Origin: Massilia pinisoli
GTDB lineage: Bacteria; Pseudomonadota; Gammaproteobacteria; Burkholderiales; Burkholderiaceae_D
Direction: 5' to 3'
Length of the DNA stretch: 64,000 nt
NCBI RefSeq assembly: GCF_024753285.1
Contig: NZ_JANUGW010000001.1
Span: 186,001 to 250,000, forward strand
How positions within the stretch are numbered: position 1 is the first letter of the stretch; the number at the start of each line of letters is the position of its first letter. Shown here piece by piece: positions 17,343 through 26,905 of this stretch. Below the pieces are notes generated by a model. The model did not search any database. It saw nothing but the letters and a program-made list of their open reading frames with translations, and had not been told where the DNA came from. The translations under genes and the position numbers were made by a program.

Positions 17343-18166
17343 AGCCGACGTCGTTCTGGACCGTCGCGGGCGCGTTGTGCGCCGTCGTGCTCGCGGCGCT
17401 GTGGGCGTTTCCGCTGCTGTGGGCGCTGTCCACGTCGCTGCGGCCGGAGCTGGAGACGGTGGCGACACGCTTCCACTGGCTGCCGCAGACGTGGACCCTG
17501 GACGCCTACCGCAAGACGCTGGGCGCCGGCAACGTCGTGCGCTGGCTGCTGAACAGCTTCATCGTCGCGCTGCTGGTGACCGTCGTGACGATGACCGTCA
17601 GCCTGATGGCCGCGTACGCGTTCTCGCAGCTGCGCTTCAAGGGCCGCGGCATCGTGTTCGGCATCGCGATGCTGGGCTTCCTGCTGCCGTTCGAGGCACT
17701 GCTCGTGCCGCTGTTCCGCACGATGCACCAGTTGGGGCTCATCAATTCGTACGCCGGCATCGTGCTGCCGCAGGTCGTGTCGCCGGTCGTGATCTATGTG
17801 TTCAAGCAGTTCTTCGACGCGATCCCGGCCGACTTCCGCGAGGCCGCCGTGATGGACGGCGCCGGGCCGCTGCGCGTGCTGTGGAGCGTCTACCTCCCGA
17901 TCTCGGGCAACATCGTGTGGGCGATGGCGATCGTCACGTTCATCGCCGCGTGGAACAACTTCCTGTGGCCCTTCATCATTGTCACGTCGAACGATATGAT
18001 GACGATACCGCTGGGCCTCACGCAGACGTACGACGCGTTCGGCGTGCGCTACGCCCAGCTGATGGCGGCCGCGCTGCTGGGCGCGTCGCCCGTGGCGCTC
18101 GCGTACGTGCTGTTCCAGCGCCGCGTGACGCAGGGCTTCCTCGCGGCGAGCGGCTTGAAAGGATAA
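17339..18166 (+). CDS. Sugar ABC transporter permease (MalG/UgpE type)
   Basis: A 275-aa second CUT1 permease. Six hydrophobic segments are present, and the EAA loop is EAAVMDGAGPLRVLWSVYLP near residues 166-185. The C-terminus RRVTQGFLAASGLKG is the usual CUT1 ending. I chose ATG 17339, which overlaps the permease 1 stop in ATGA; the frame is open long before it but without a plausible start. The ATPase gene follows after 15 nt. Confidence 0.93.
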   Translation: MKPTSFWTVAGALCAVVLAALWAFPLLWALSTSLRPELETVATRFHWLPQTWTLDAYRKTLGAGNVVRWLLNSFIVALLVTVVTMTVSLMAAYAFSQLRFKGRGIVFGIAMLGFLLPFEALLVPLFRTMHQLGLINSYAGIVLPQVVSPVVIYVFKQFFDAIPADFREAAVMDGAGPLRVLWSVYLPISGNIVWAMAIVTFIAAWNNFLWPFIIVTSNDMMTIPLGLTQTYDAFGVRYAQLMAAALLGASPVALAYVLFQRRVTQGFLAASGLKG

Positions 18167-18181
18167 GGAGCAGGTGATCTT

Positions 18182-19300
<1,119 letters not shown>

Positions 19301-19303
19301 CCG

Positions 19304-19756
19304 TCAGATCGGGCGCGGCTCGGCCGGTTGGGCGAACGTCTGCGGCACCACGCCGATCTGCTGCAGCACGCCCAGGCGGTCCGCCTGCAGCCAGGCGCGG
19401 ACGATCTGCCCGTCGCGCAGCTGGTAGATCACGTTCCCTTCCTGCGTGACCTCCGCCCGACTCGGCGGCAGGCCGGCGAAGCGGCCACCGTGCACGGCGC
19501 GGAACGTCCAGCGCGCGGCCACCTTGTCGGCCTCGCCGAACAGGTCATGCACGTCGAAGCGCACGCCGGGAAATCCGGTCAGAACGGCTTCGATCGTCGC
19601 GCGGAATTCGCGCGGGCCACGTTCGCCGCGGGCGCCGACGAAATCGGCACCGATCAGCGTGTCCAGCCTGTCCAGGTCGCGCCCGTTGATGCAGTCTTCG
19701 TACAGCGCGCGGACCAGGGCCTTGTTCATGTCGACGGTGCTCACGGCTTTGTTCAT
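19304..19756 (-). CDS. SnoaL-like ester cyclase family protein, probable SoxR target
   Basis: A 150-aa protein of the NTF2-like SnoaL/ester cyclase superfamily. The alpha-helical start KALVRALYEDCINGRDLDRLDTLIGADFV and the motif FPGVRFDVHDLFGEADKVAARWTFRAVH are characteristic. Members cyclise polyketides or act as small-molecule isomerases; many have no known substrate. Its promoter contains a SoxR box between -35 and -10, so it is probably induced by redox-cycling compounds. It is divergent from soxR and convergent with the sugar ATPase gene. A second in-frame ATG ten codons in (MNKALV) is an alternative start. Confidence 0.8.
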   Translation of the reverse strand: MNKAVSTVDMNKALVRALYEDCINGRDLDRLDTLIGADFVGARGERGPREFRATIEAVLTGFPGVRFDVHDLFGEADKVAARWTFRAVHGGRFAGLPPSRAEVTQEGNVIYQLRDGQIVRAWLQADRLGVLQQIGVVPQTFAQPAEPRPI

Positions 19757-19791
19757 GCGGGTCTCCTCGTGGTTGCGTAGCGACGGAAAGC

Positions 19792-19822
19792 AGTGTAAAA
19801 CCTCGAGTTAACTTGAGGTCAA
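19792..19822 (-). promoter_or_regulatory. SoxR-type promoter: soxbox inside a 19-bp spacer
   Basis: An 18-bp near-palindrome CCTCGAGTTAACTTGAGG (19801-19818) differs at one base from the symmetric soxbox CCTCAAGTTAACTTGAGG. On the minus strand it sits between TTGACC (-35, 19817-19822) and TACACT (-10, 19792-19797), separated by exactly 19 nt, the overlong spacer of MerR-family-activated promoters such as soxS. It faces the SnoaL-like gene, and the site could also affect soxR on the other side. Confidence 0.82.
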
Positions 19823-19831
19823 GAGGAAAAA

Positions 19832-20284
19832 GTGGCAAAAATCGATCCGGCCGACATCGGGCGGCCATTGACGGTGGGCGAGGTGGCGCGGCGCAGCGGC
19901 GTGGCGGTGTCAGCCCTGCATTTCTACGAATCGAAAGGCCTCATTCGCAGCGTGCGCAGCATGGGTGGACAGCGGCGTTACGGACGCGATGTCCTTCGCC
20001 GCGTGGCCGTCATCAAGGTGGCGCAGCGCATCGGGATTCCGCTTGCCGCAATCAGCGCCGCGCTGGCATCGCTGCCGGAAGAACGCACACCGACGAAGGC
20101 CGACTGGAGCCGCCTGTCCCGGTTGTGGCGGGCCGAGCTCGACGACCGCATCGCGCAGCTCACGCGCCTGCGCGACCAGCTGGACGACTGCATCGGCTGC
20201 GGGTGTTTGTCGATCGAGGCGTGCAAGCTGCGCAATCCGCTGGACCAGTTGTCGGAGCAGGGGAGTGGGCCGCAGCGGTTGTGA
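19832..20284 (+). CDS. soxR: Redox-sensitive transcriptional activator SoxR
   Basis: A 150-aa MerR-family regulator. The N-terminal helix-turn-helix reads [21 protein letters not shown] (about residues 13-33). A dimerisation helix and the [2Fe-2S] ligand motif C-x2-C-x-C-x5-C (Cys120, Cys123, Cys125, Cys131) are intact. SoxR is activated by one-electron oxidation of the cluster by redox-cycling drugs. GTG 19832 follows AAGAGG. No soxS is present, as usual outside enterics; the likely direct target is the divergent SnoaL-like gene. Confidence 0.96.
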   Translation: MAKIDPADIGRPLTVGEVARRSGVAVSALHFYESKGLIRSVRSMGGQRRYGRDVLRRVAVIKVAQRIGIPLAAISAALASLPEERTPTKADWSRLSRLWRAELDDRIAQLTRLRDQLDDCIGCGCLSIEACKLRNPLDQLSEQGSGPQRL

Positions 20285-20319
20285 CATCCCGAAGGCGGCC
20301 ATTTCATGAGCAGGCCGTG

Positions 20320-20339
20320 GAAGACGTTCGACCGTCTTC
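20320..20339. terminator. Weak hairpin between soxR and a convergent gene
   Basis: Arms GAAGACG and CGTCTTC enclose a 6-nt loop between soxR and the convergent hypothetical gene. There is no adjacent T-run, so at best it is a weak bidirectional terminator. Confidence 0.35.
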
Positions 20340-20347
20340 GCTGCTCG

Positions 20348-20662
20348 TCAAACAGCGGGGCCGACCGGGCTTTCGGCGTACAGTTTCTCGGTTGCCGCTT
20401 TTAACCCGGCATGCGGCAAGAATTGATCCGACAGTGTCAGGATCGAATGGAGGTTGTTTTTCAACTGATCCAGTTCGATGGCGCCCGGCTTCAGCGCGGT
20501 CTGCAGCAAATGGATCGCCATATCCGCCAGGAGCAAGCGCTGTTTCTCCTTCCAATCGGCGGGAACGTCCCTGGTGGCCGGATGGCGAAGGTACGCACTT
20601 TCAACGGCTCCGTGTATGTCCCATCCCATCCGCGTGAGTTGACTTCTCTGTTTCTCATCCAT
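20348..20662 (-). CDS. Hypothetical protein, 104 aa
   Basis: I do not recognise this protein. It opens MDEKQRSQLTRMGWDIHGAV and is mostly helical and charged, with no signal peptide, membrane segment or cysteine motif. The central part (KEKQRLLLADMAIHLLQTAL) could form an amphipathic helix. I prefer the ATG at 20662, with AAGG 8 nt upstream, over one nine codons earlier. Its base composition is less GC-rich than its neighbours. It stands alone, convergent with soxR and divergent from the DHH gene. Confidence 0.55.
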   Translation of the reverse strand: MDEKQRSQLTRMGWDIHGAVESAYLRHPATRDVPADWKEKQRLLLADMAIHLLQTALKPGAIELDQLKNNLHSILTLSDQFLPHAGLKAATEKLYAESPVGPAV

Positions 20663-20828
20663 ACGTGGCCTTATTATTCCCGCCGACATTGCAGACTGTG
20701 TCAGCGCCGCGTCATCTGGCCCCGAAGCACCGTGAAGCAGGTGTCGCCGGTCGTGGATTCGAGTCGATGAATCGCTGAATCGTCACCGGCACGGCCTCTT
20801 GATTTCGGCATTGCATGAGCATAAGTTG

Positions 20829-20842
20829 TTATGATGTCATAA
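20829..20842. promoter_or_regulatory. Inverted repeat TTATGA-TG-TCATAA upstream of the DHH gene
   Basis: A 14-bp inverted repeat with a 2-nt centre lies in a locally A/T-rich patch about 95 nt before the DHH phosphoesterase start. It could be an operator for that gene or for the divergent hypothetical gene. Otherwise I see nothing in the 274-nt gap. Confidence 0.3.
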
Positions 20843-20936
20843 ATGATTGCATGATGACCTAACTTGGATCGCTCACAGGGGAATTCATGTTGCACATTCC
20901 ATGCGCGGGCAGTCTCGGACACCGCCTGCGCTAGCC

Positions 20937-21926
20937 ATGGACATCCGACGTTTCGACGTTTTCAACGGTGACGCCGACGGCATCTGCGCGCAGCACCAGT
21001 GGCGTCTCGCACATCCGGCCGAAAGCACGCTCGTCACCGGCGTCAAGCGCGACGTCGCGCTGCTCCGGCGGGTCGATGCGGCCCAGGACGCGGAAGTAAC
21101 GGTGTTCGACATCGCCATCGATGCCAATGCGGCGGCGCTGCGCGCTGTCCTGGACGCCGGCGCACACGTGACGTGGTTCGACCACCATTCGGCGCGACAG
21201 GCGTTCGCGCATCCGCGGCTGCAGCTGTTCTGGGACGACGATCCCGCCGTGTGCACGAGCCTCCTCGTCGACCGCTACCTCGGGGGACGCTACCGGGCCT
21301 GGGCTGTCGCGGCGGCGTTCGGCGACAACCTGGCGGGGCCGGCGCGCGTACTGGCAGCCGGCATGGGCTTGTCCGCCGCGCAGGCCGATGCGCTCGCGGA
21401 ACTGGGCACGGTCTTGAACTACAACGCGTACGGCGAATGCGTCGACGACCTGCACGTCGCGCCGGAAGCCCTGTACCGGGCGCTCCATCCGTACGCCGAT
21501 CCGTTCGCGTTCATCGCCGCCTCAAGCGAATATCGCATGCTGGCCGACGGGTATCGCGACGATTGCGCGCGCATGAGCGGCCTGGAGCCGCAATGGCAGT
21601 GGGACTACGGCGCCGTGTACGTGCTGCCCGAGGCGTGCTGGGCGCGGCGCGTGTCCGGCGTGCTGGCCAACCGCGTCGCTGCCGCCGAGCGCACGTGCGC
21701 CTTTGCCGTGCTCACGCCGTGTCCCGATGGCGCGTTCGTCGTCAGCGTCCGTTCGGGCGCGCCGGGCACACATCCCGCCAACGTGTTGTGCGAGGGCTTC
21801 CCTGGCGGCGGCGGCCGGCGCGCGGCGGCGGGCATCAACCAGCTTCCCGCGGCCGACGTCGGACGGTTCGTGCGCGCGTTCTCCGATTATTTCGCGGGCT
21901 GCGGGGAAGGTCCCCATGCGCGCTGA
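20937..21926 (+). CDS. DHH family phosphoesterase
   Basis: A 329-aa DHH-superfamily protein. The motifs are FNGDADGICA (Asp12, Asp14) and TWFDHHSA (Asp82, His83, His84), which bind two divalent metals, and a C-terminal glycine-rich DHHA1-like motif GGGGRRAAAGIN. Relatives cleave nanoRNA, cyclic dinucleotide products or single-stranded DNA; this branch, with NGDADG at the very N-terminus, is uncharacterised to my knowledge. I chose ATG 20937 because the phosphoesterase fold starts there, although the frame is open 30 codons upstream. Cytosolic, not obviously in an operon. Confidence 0.82.
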   Translation: MDIRRFDVFNGDADGICAQHQWRLAHPAESTLVTGVKRDVALLRRVDAAQDAEVTVFDIAIDANAAALRAVLDAGAHVTWFDHHSARQAFAHPRLQLFWDDDPAVCTSLLVDRYLGGRYRAWAVAAAFGDNLAGPARVLAAGMGLSAAQADALAELGTVLNYNAYGECVDDLHVAPEALYRALHPYADPFAFIAASSEYRMLADGYRDDCARMSGLEPQWQWDYGAVYVLPEACWARRVSGVLANRVAAAERTCAFAVLTPCPDGAFVVSVRSGAPGTHPANVLCEGFPGGGGRRAAAGINQLPAADVGRFVRAFSDYFAGCGEGPHAR

Positions 21927-21946
21927 CGAGGAACGCTGGCGGCAGG

Positions 21947-21958
21947 TAATAATTAGTG
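21947..21958. promoter_or_regulatory. Candidate operator upstream of the lacI gene
   Basis: TAATAATTAGTG matches the perfect palindrome TAATAATTATTA found upstream of the next TonB receptor gene at 10 of 12 positions. Occurrence before both the regulator gene and its neighbour suggests autoregulation plus control of the receptor. Confidence 0.45.
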
Positions 21959-22001
21959 ATACTGTTGTGCGAACGATGTCCTTTTGCCAATACAATCACC
22001 C

Positions 22002-23042
22002 ATGACCAGGCCACCGCGTCCCCGTCGCCCCACGATGACCGACATCGCCAAGCTGGCGGGCGTCTCGCAGTCGACGGTGTCGCTGGTCATCAACCACATG
22101 AGCGGGGCGAAGGTATCGAAGGTGACGCGCGACGCCGTGCTGCGCATCGCGCGCGAGCTCGGCTATCCCGTCGAACGCCATGCGCACGCCGCGGCGGAAA
22201 CCACCGCGCGCAACCTGATCGTGTACCTCACGGACGAGCTGACGACGAGCCCGCACGCCATGCAGACCATCGACGGCGCGAAGGAGGCCGCGTGGGAGCA
22301 CGATTGCCTCGTCGCCGTGTTCGCCACACGGGGCGACCCGGAGCGGGAGGCGGCCGTGTTCGCCCGCGTGCTGGCGCATCCTGCGTTGCTGGGCGTGATT
22401 TATTCGACGATCTTCACGCGCGCCGTGACGGTGCCGGCGGCGCTGGCCGGTACGCCCACCGTCCTGCTGAACTGCCACGCGCGCGAACGCACGCGCTCGT
22501 CCGTCGTGCCGAGCGAGCTGCTGGGCGGCTATGCCGCGACGATGCACCTCATCGAGTCGGGCCATCGCCGCATCGGCTTCATCAACGGCGAGCAGTGGAT
22601 CGAGGCGGCGGCCGAGCGGCTGAAGGGTTACCGGCAGGCGCTGTCGTCGGCCGACATCCCGTACGATCCCGCCCTCGTGCGCTCCGGCGACTGGCAGGTG
22701 GCCGACGGTTATGCCCGCGCGCTCGACCTGCTGGCGTTGCCGCAACGGCCCACCGCATTGTTCTGCGCCAACGACCTGATGGCGATCGGCGCTCTGGACG
22801 CCGCGCGCGAGCGCAAGCTGGCGGTGCCCCGCGACCTCTCCGTCGTCGGGTATGACGACCAGGACATCGCGCGTTACACGCATCCACCGCTGACCACAGT
22901 GTTGTTACCAAACTACGAAATGGGCCGTTGGGCGGCCGATTCTCTCATCGCGCAAGTGCGCGCGATCCACGCCGCCAAGGCCCACATCAAGATGGAATGC
23001 CCTCTGGTGGCACGCGATTCCGTGGCCCCGCCGCGGGCCTGA
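22002..23042 (+). CDS. LacI family transcriptional regulator
   Basis: A 346-aa LacI/GalR regulator. The helix-turn-helix with hinge is MTDIAKLAGVSQSTVSLVINH, about residues 12-32, followed by a periplasmic-binding-protein-like ligand domain (about 65-340) with VVGYDDQDIARYTHPPLTTV near the C-terminus. ATG 22002 is preferred to an in-frame TTG six codons upstream; the internal ATG before TDIAK is also possible. It lies directly upstream of a TonB receptor and GH43 gene, so it most likely senses an oligosaccharide released by that system. Confidence 0.92.
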   Translation: MTRPPRPRRPTMTDIAKLAGVSQSTVSLVINHMSGAKVSKVTRDAVLRIARELGYPVERHAHAAAETTARNLIVYLTDELTTSPHAMQTIDGAKEAAWEHDCLVAVFATRGDPEREAAVFARVLAHPALLGVIYSTIFTRAVTVPAALAGTPTVLLNCHARERTRSSVVPSELLGGYAATMHLIESGHRRIGFINGEQWIEAAAERLKGYRQALSSADIPYDPALVRSGDWQVADGYARALDLLALPQRPTALFCANDLMAIGALDAARERKLAVPRDLSVVGYDDQDIARYTHPPLTTVLLPNYEMGRWAADSLIAQVRAIHAAKAHIKMECPLVARDSVAPPRA

Positions 23043-23104
23043 TCCCCCCTGTCGACCGTGTTCAAGCGTGCGTCGCCGCGCCTGCATTTGCGTTAGCTTC
23101 AAGA

Positions 23105-23116
23105 TAATAATTATTA
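23105..23116. promoter_or_regulatory. Palindromic operator candidate upstream of the second TonB receptor
   Basis: A perfect 12-bp palindrome TAATAATTATTA lies 24 nt before the receptor start codon, just upstream of its ribosome-binding site. The all-A/T sequence stands out in a high-GC region. It lacks the central CG of the operators at 4997 and 5203, so the two glycan loci probably use different regulators. Confidence 0.5.
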
Positions 23117-23139
23117 CTAATAATCGAGAGGAGAATCGC

Positions 23140-25941
23140 ATGACCACGTTCCAGAGACGGCCCGTGTACGCGGCCATCCTAGCGCTATGCGCCCACGCGG
23201 CCGGCGCCCAGACCAACGACAACCAGGTGACGACGGACACGTCGACCCCGCCAGCAGAAGTCCCCGCGCAGGCACCCGTGACGCCGGCCGCGCCGACGCA
23301 ACCCGCGCAAATTCAACAGGTGACCATCACGGGCCTGCGCAGCAGTATCCGCAGTGCCGAGACGATCAAGCGCGATTCCATACAGGTCGTCGACTCGATC
23401 AACGCGGAAGACATCGGCAAATTCCCCGACCGCGCGGCCGGCGACGCCCTGCAGCGCATCGCCGGCGTGCAGGTCGGACGCGACCGCGGCGAGACGAGCC
23501 AGGTCATCATCCGCGGCCTGCCCGACGTCACGACCACGTTGAACGGCATGGAGTACTTCACGGGGAATGGCCGCCGCCTGCAATACCAGGACCTGCCCGT
23601 GCAATCGATCGGCGGCCTGGACGTGTACAAGACGGCGACGCCGAACCAGCTCGAGGGCGGGATCGCGGGCGGCATCGACGTCCGGTTGCGCCAGCCGTTC
23701 GACCTGAAGGGCTTGAACGTCACGGGCTACGTCGAGGACCGCCGGCAGAAGGTGACGGGGTCCAGCGCGACGCCGACGAAGAACAATCCCGGCATGGGCT
23801 TCGCGGCCAGCAACCGCTGGAAGACGAGCTACGGCGAGATCGGCGCGCTGTTCGACGTCGCGTTCAACCGCGAGCACTGGGGCTTCCCGGTGCAGTGGGT
23901 CGACCGCCCGGTGAACGTGCACTCCGTCGACGCGAACGGCGTGGGCACGCGGCTGGGCGACGGCCCGCCGACGCCGCTGACACCGGACGCGCGCCTGGGC
24001 GAACTGCCGAACGTGGGCGGCATCTACAACGCGGGCGACCGCGACCGCGGCAGCATCCACGGCGCCCTGCAGTGGAAGGTGAATCCGAACCTGGAAGCGA
24101 GCGTGCAATACCTCGGCACGGGCTACCGCGCGCGCAGCGCCGTCGACTACATCCTCGCCATCACGACGTGGACGCCCACCTTATACAACGTCCAGCTGGC
24201 GCCGCAGGGCAGCTACTGCAACACGCCGGAAGGCGTCATCTGCCCGATCCAGTCCGCGTACGCGCAGGCCAAGCAGTTCGGCGGACCGTACGACTGGGAC
24301 CCGTACACGGCCACGTCCACGTGGGGCGTGAAGGAACACACGACGTCGCACTTCCTGAACGTGGGCCTGAATTACCACGACGGCCCGTGGAAGGGCAGCA
24401 CGAACTTCGGCTGGACCAAGTCGACGTTCGTGAACGACACCGTGATCGTCGACCAGCAGATTCCCGGCGCCAGCGTCGGCGTCTACACGTACGGCGCGGA
24501 CGGCCACGGCGGCTACAACAGCGTGAGCACGCCGACGAGCCCCGTCGCGCTGCGCGACCCGCGCGCGTTCGTGCTGCGCGGGATGGTGCAGAACTGGGGC
24601 GTCTCGAAAGGCGAGCAGGCGCAGTGGCGCGGCGACGTGTCGTACCGCATGGGCGACGGCTTCATCTCCGCCATCGACGCAGGTCTGCGCCTGTCGACGC
24701 ACCGCGCCAGCTTCCACGGCGCCGAAGGCCATAGCGACATCACGGGCGACGTACGTGCCAACCCCGTCGATGCATTCGGTCCGGGCTTCGAAGCCCTGGT
24801 GCCGGGCCTCGACCGCCTCGGTGGGCCGTGGCTCACGCCGTCGCGCGACTTCCTGATCGACCAGGCCGACGCCGTGCGCGCGTTCTACGGCGCGGCCCCG
24901 GGCCGCGCGGCCGAAGATCCGACCCGCGCGTTCGGCCAGCGGGAAAGCACGAACACCGTGTACCTCGCGGCGCGCTGGAACACGAAGGCGGGCGACATCG
25001 ATTTGTCCGGCACGGTGGGCGCGCGCTACGTGCACGTCGCGCGCAACCTGAACGGCAACAGCCGCATCGGCGACGTCGTGACGCCCATCGACGTGAATTC
25101 GTCCGAGAACAACTTCCTGCCCAGCTTCGCGGCCGTCGTCGGCTGGCGCGAGAACCTGCAGTCGCACCTCTCCGTCGGCAAGACGATCACGCGGCCGGAC
25201 TTCGCGTCGCTGAACCCGGCGCTCTCGCTGATTCCACCGACCGTCAACGCGCCGGGCACGGGATCCGCCGGCAACCCCAACCTGCGGCCGACGCGCTCCG
25301 TGAACACGGACGCCACGCTCGAATACTATTTCCCGAAAAACGGCTTCGCGCAGATCGCGCTGTTCCACCGCGACATCAACGGCTATCTGCAAAACATGGA
25401 GTCGGACGAGTCGATCGGTGGCCAGACCTATCGCGTGACGCGTCCGCAGAATTCAGGCACGGGCACGTTGCGCGGCGCGGAATTCGGCATCCAGAAATTC
25501 TTCGACTTCCTGCCGGCCCCGTGGAGCAATTTCGGTGCGCAGTTCAACTACACGTGGATCGACGGCGACAACCAGACGCTCGTCTCGCCGACGAGCACGG
25601 AATTCCGCACGACTGCGCTGACGAACGTCGCGAAGAAGAACTACAACTTCGCGCTGCTGTACGAGGGCAACGGCATCACGGGGCGGCTGACGGCCACGCA
25701 CCGCGGCAGCTTCGTGGAGCAGATCGCCGAACCGCGCTTCAATATGGACCGCATCGTGAAGGCGGCCACGTACGTCGACCTCAGCGTCTCGTACGCGATC
25801 AACAAGAACGTGTCCGTGCAGTTCGACGCCATCAACCTGACGCACGAGAAGTACGAGAGCTACCTGGGCTCGCCGATGATCCCGCGCGACATCCGCTACA
25901 ACCCGACGACGTACGGGCTCGGTTTGCGCTTTTCGCTGTGA
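23140..25941 (+). CDS. TonB-dependent receptor, Xanthomonas/Caulobacter glycan type
   Basis: A 933-aa outer-membrane receptor with a signal peptide ending at about residue 22 (AAGAQ) and a Pro/Ala/Thr-rich spacer before the plug. The plug begins VTITGLRSSIRSAETIKRD and contains EDIGKFPDRAAGDALQRIAGVQ, again the TonB-Xanth-Caul subfamily. The chain ends LRFSL rather than in an aromatic residue, which is unusual for barrel insertion. GAGAGGAGA precedes the ATG. It lies between lacI and a cytosolic GH43 gene (gap 7 nt), so the ligand is probably an arabino- or xylo-oligosaccharide. Confidence 0.94.
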   Translation: MTTFQRRPVYAAILALCAHAAGAQTNDNQVTTDTSTPPAEVPAQAPVTPAAPTQPAQIQQVTITGLRSSIRSAETIKRDSIQVVDSINAEDIGKFPDRAAGDALQRIAGVQVGRDRGETSQVIIRGLPDVTTTLNGMEYFTGNGRRLQYQDLPVQSIGGLDVYKTATPNQLEGGIAGGIDVRLRQPFDLKGLNVTGYVEDRRQKVTGSSATPTKNNPGMGFAASNRWKTSYGEIGALFDVAFNREHWGFPVQWVDRPVNVHSVDANGVGTRLGDGPPTPLTPDARLGELPNVGGIYNAGDRDRGSIHGALQWKVNPNLEASVQYLGTGYRARSAVDYILAITTWTPTLYNVQLAPQGSYCNTPEGVICPIQSAYAQAKQFGGPYDWDPYTATSTWGVKEHTTSHFLNVGLNYHDGPWKGSTNFGWTKSTFVNDTVIVDQQIPGASVGVYTYGADGHGGYNSVSTPTSPVALRDPRAFVLRGMVQNWGVSKGEQAQWRGDVSYRMGDGFISAIDAGLRLSTHRASFHGAEGHSDITGDVRANPVDAFGPGFEALVPGLDRLGGPWLTPSRDFLIDQADAVRAFYGAAPGRAAEDPTRAFGQRESTNTVYLAARWNTKAGDIDLSGTVGARYVHVARNLNGNSRIGDVVTPIDVNSSENNFLPSFAAVVGWRENLQSHLSVGKTITRPDFASLNPALSLIPPTVNAPGTGSAGNPNLRPTRSVNTDATLEYYFPKNGFAQIALFHRDINGYLQNMESDESIGGQTYRVTRPQNSGTGTLRGAEFGIQKFFDFLPAPWSNFGAQFNYTWIDGDNQTLVSPTSTEFRTTALTNVAKKNYNFALLYEGNGITGRLTATHRGSFVEQIAEPRFNMDRIVKAATYVDLSVSYAINKNVSVQFDAINLTHEKYESYLGSPMIPRDIRYNPTTYGLGLRFSL

Positions 25942-25948
25942 GGCCCGC

Positions 25949-26905
25949 ATGGCGACGACGTACCGCAACCCGGTGTATCCCGACGTGATGGCGGACCCGT
26001 TCGTGCTCCATCACGACGGCGTCTACTACGCGTACGGGACCGCGCCGGGTGCGCCCGACGGTCGCCAGGTACCGGTGCTGCGCTCGACGGACCTCGTGGC
26101 GTGGCAACCGGTCGGCCATGCGCTGCTGCCGATCGGCGAGACGCATTACTGGGCGCCGGAAGTCGCGAGCCACGAGGGCCGCTTCTACATGTACTATTCG
26201 GCAGGGTCGCAGCCGGAAGGCACGGACCAGAAGCTGCGCGTGGCGGTCGCCGACCATCCGGCCGGCCCGTTCGTCGACAGCGGCAAGCTGCTCGTGCCGG
26301 ACCGGACGTTCGCCATCGACGGCCACCCGTTCCGCGCGGCCGACGGCCAGTGGTATCTGTTCTATTGCGTCGACTTCCTCGATGCGACGGACGACGACCG
26401 GGTGGGCACGGGCATCGTCGTCGACCGCCTCGTGGACATGACCACGCTGGCCGGCGAGCCGCGCATCGTCGTCCGTCCGCACGAAGACTGGCACGTGTTC
26501 CGCAAGGGCCGCGCGATGTATGGCGGCGTGTACGACTGGCACACGGTGGAGGGCGCGGCCGTGCTGTGCCACGACGGCCGCTATTACTGCTTCTACAGTG
26601 GCGGCGCCTGGGAGCGCGACAACTATGGCGTCAGCTGGGTCGTGGCTGACCATCCGCTCGGGCCGTACACGCGGCCGGACGGCGGCCACGAGGCGCTGCT
26701 GATGCGCACGCCGAAGGGTGGCGCCTTGCTGGGGCCGGGGCACAACTCGTTCACGACGGGGCCGGACGGCAGCACGACGTGGATCGTGTACCACGCGTGG
26801 GATCGTGCGCAGACGGGGCGGCGCATGTGCATCGACCGGCTCGAGTGGGTCGACGGGAGGCCGACCACGCCGGGCCCCACCTGGACACCTCAAGCGGCAC
26901 CGTAG
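25949..26905 (+). CDS. Cytosolic GH43 glycosidase
   Basis: A 318-aa single-domain GH43 enzyme without a signal peptide. The catalytic acids are Asp16 (VMADPFV), Asp124 (FAIDGHP) and Glu201 (TVEGAAV). Short, cytosolic GH43 proteins of this kind are usually arabinosidases or xylosidases acting on short oligomers. It is co-transcribed with the TonB receptor. No inner-membrane sugar transporter is in this locus; the ABC importer 7 kb upstream might serve. Its stop codon lies inside the first hairpin of the repeat that follows. Confidence 0.9.
   Translation: MATTYRNPVYPDVMADPFVLHHDGVYYAYGTAPGAPDGRQVPVLRSTDLVAWQPVGHALLPIGETHYWAPEVASHEGRFYMYYSAGSQPEGTDQKLRVAVADHPAGPFVDSGKLLVPDRTFAIDGHPFRAADGQWYLFYCVDFLDATDDDRVGTGIVVDRLVDMTTLAGEPRIVVRPHEDWHVFRKGRAMYGGVYDWHTVEGAAVLCHDGRYYCFYSGGAWERDNYGVSWVVADHPLGPYTRPDGGHEALLMRTPKGGALLGPGHNSFTTGPDGSTTWIVYHAWDRAQTGRRMCIDRLEWVDGRPTTPGPTWTPQAAP

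Noticed and set aside
20304-20555. 83-codon frame overlapping the small hypothetical gene
   Set aside because: Different frame of the same strand with a proline/glycine-rich random-looking product; the 104-aa frame is more protein-like.
20755-20770. Fragment resembling a tRNA T-arm (GGATTCGAGTC)
   Set aside because: No acceptor stem, anticodon arm or matching 3' end around it.
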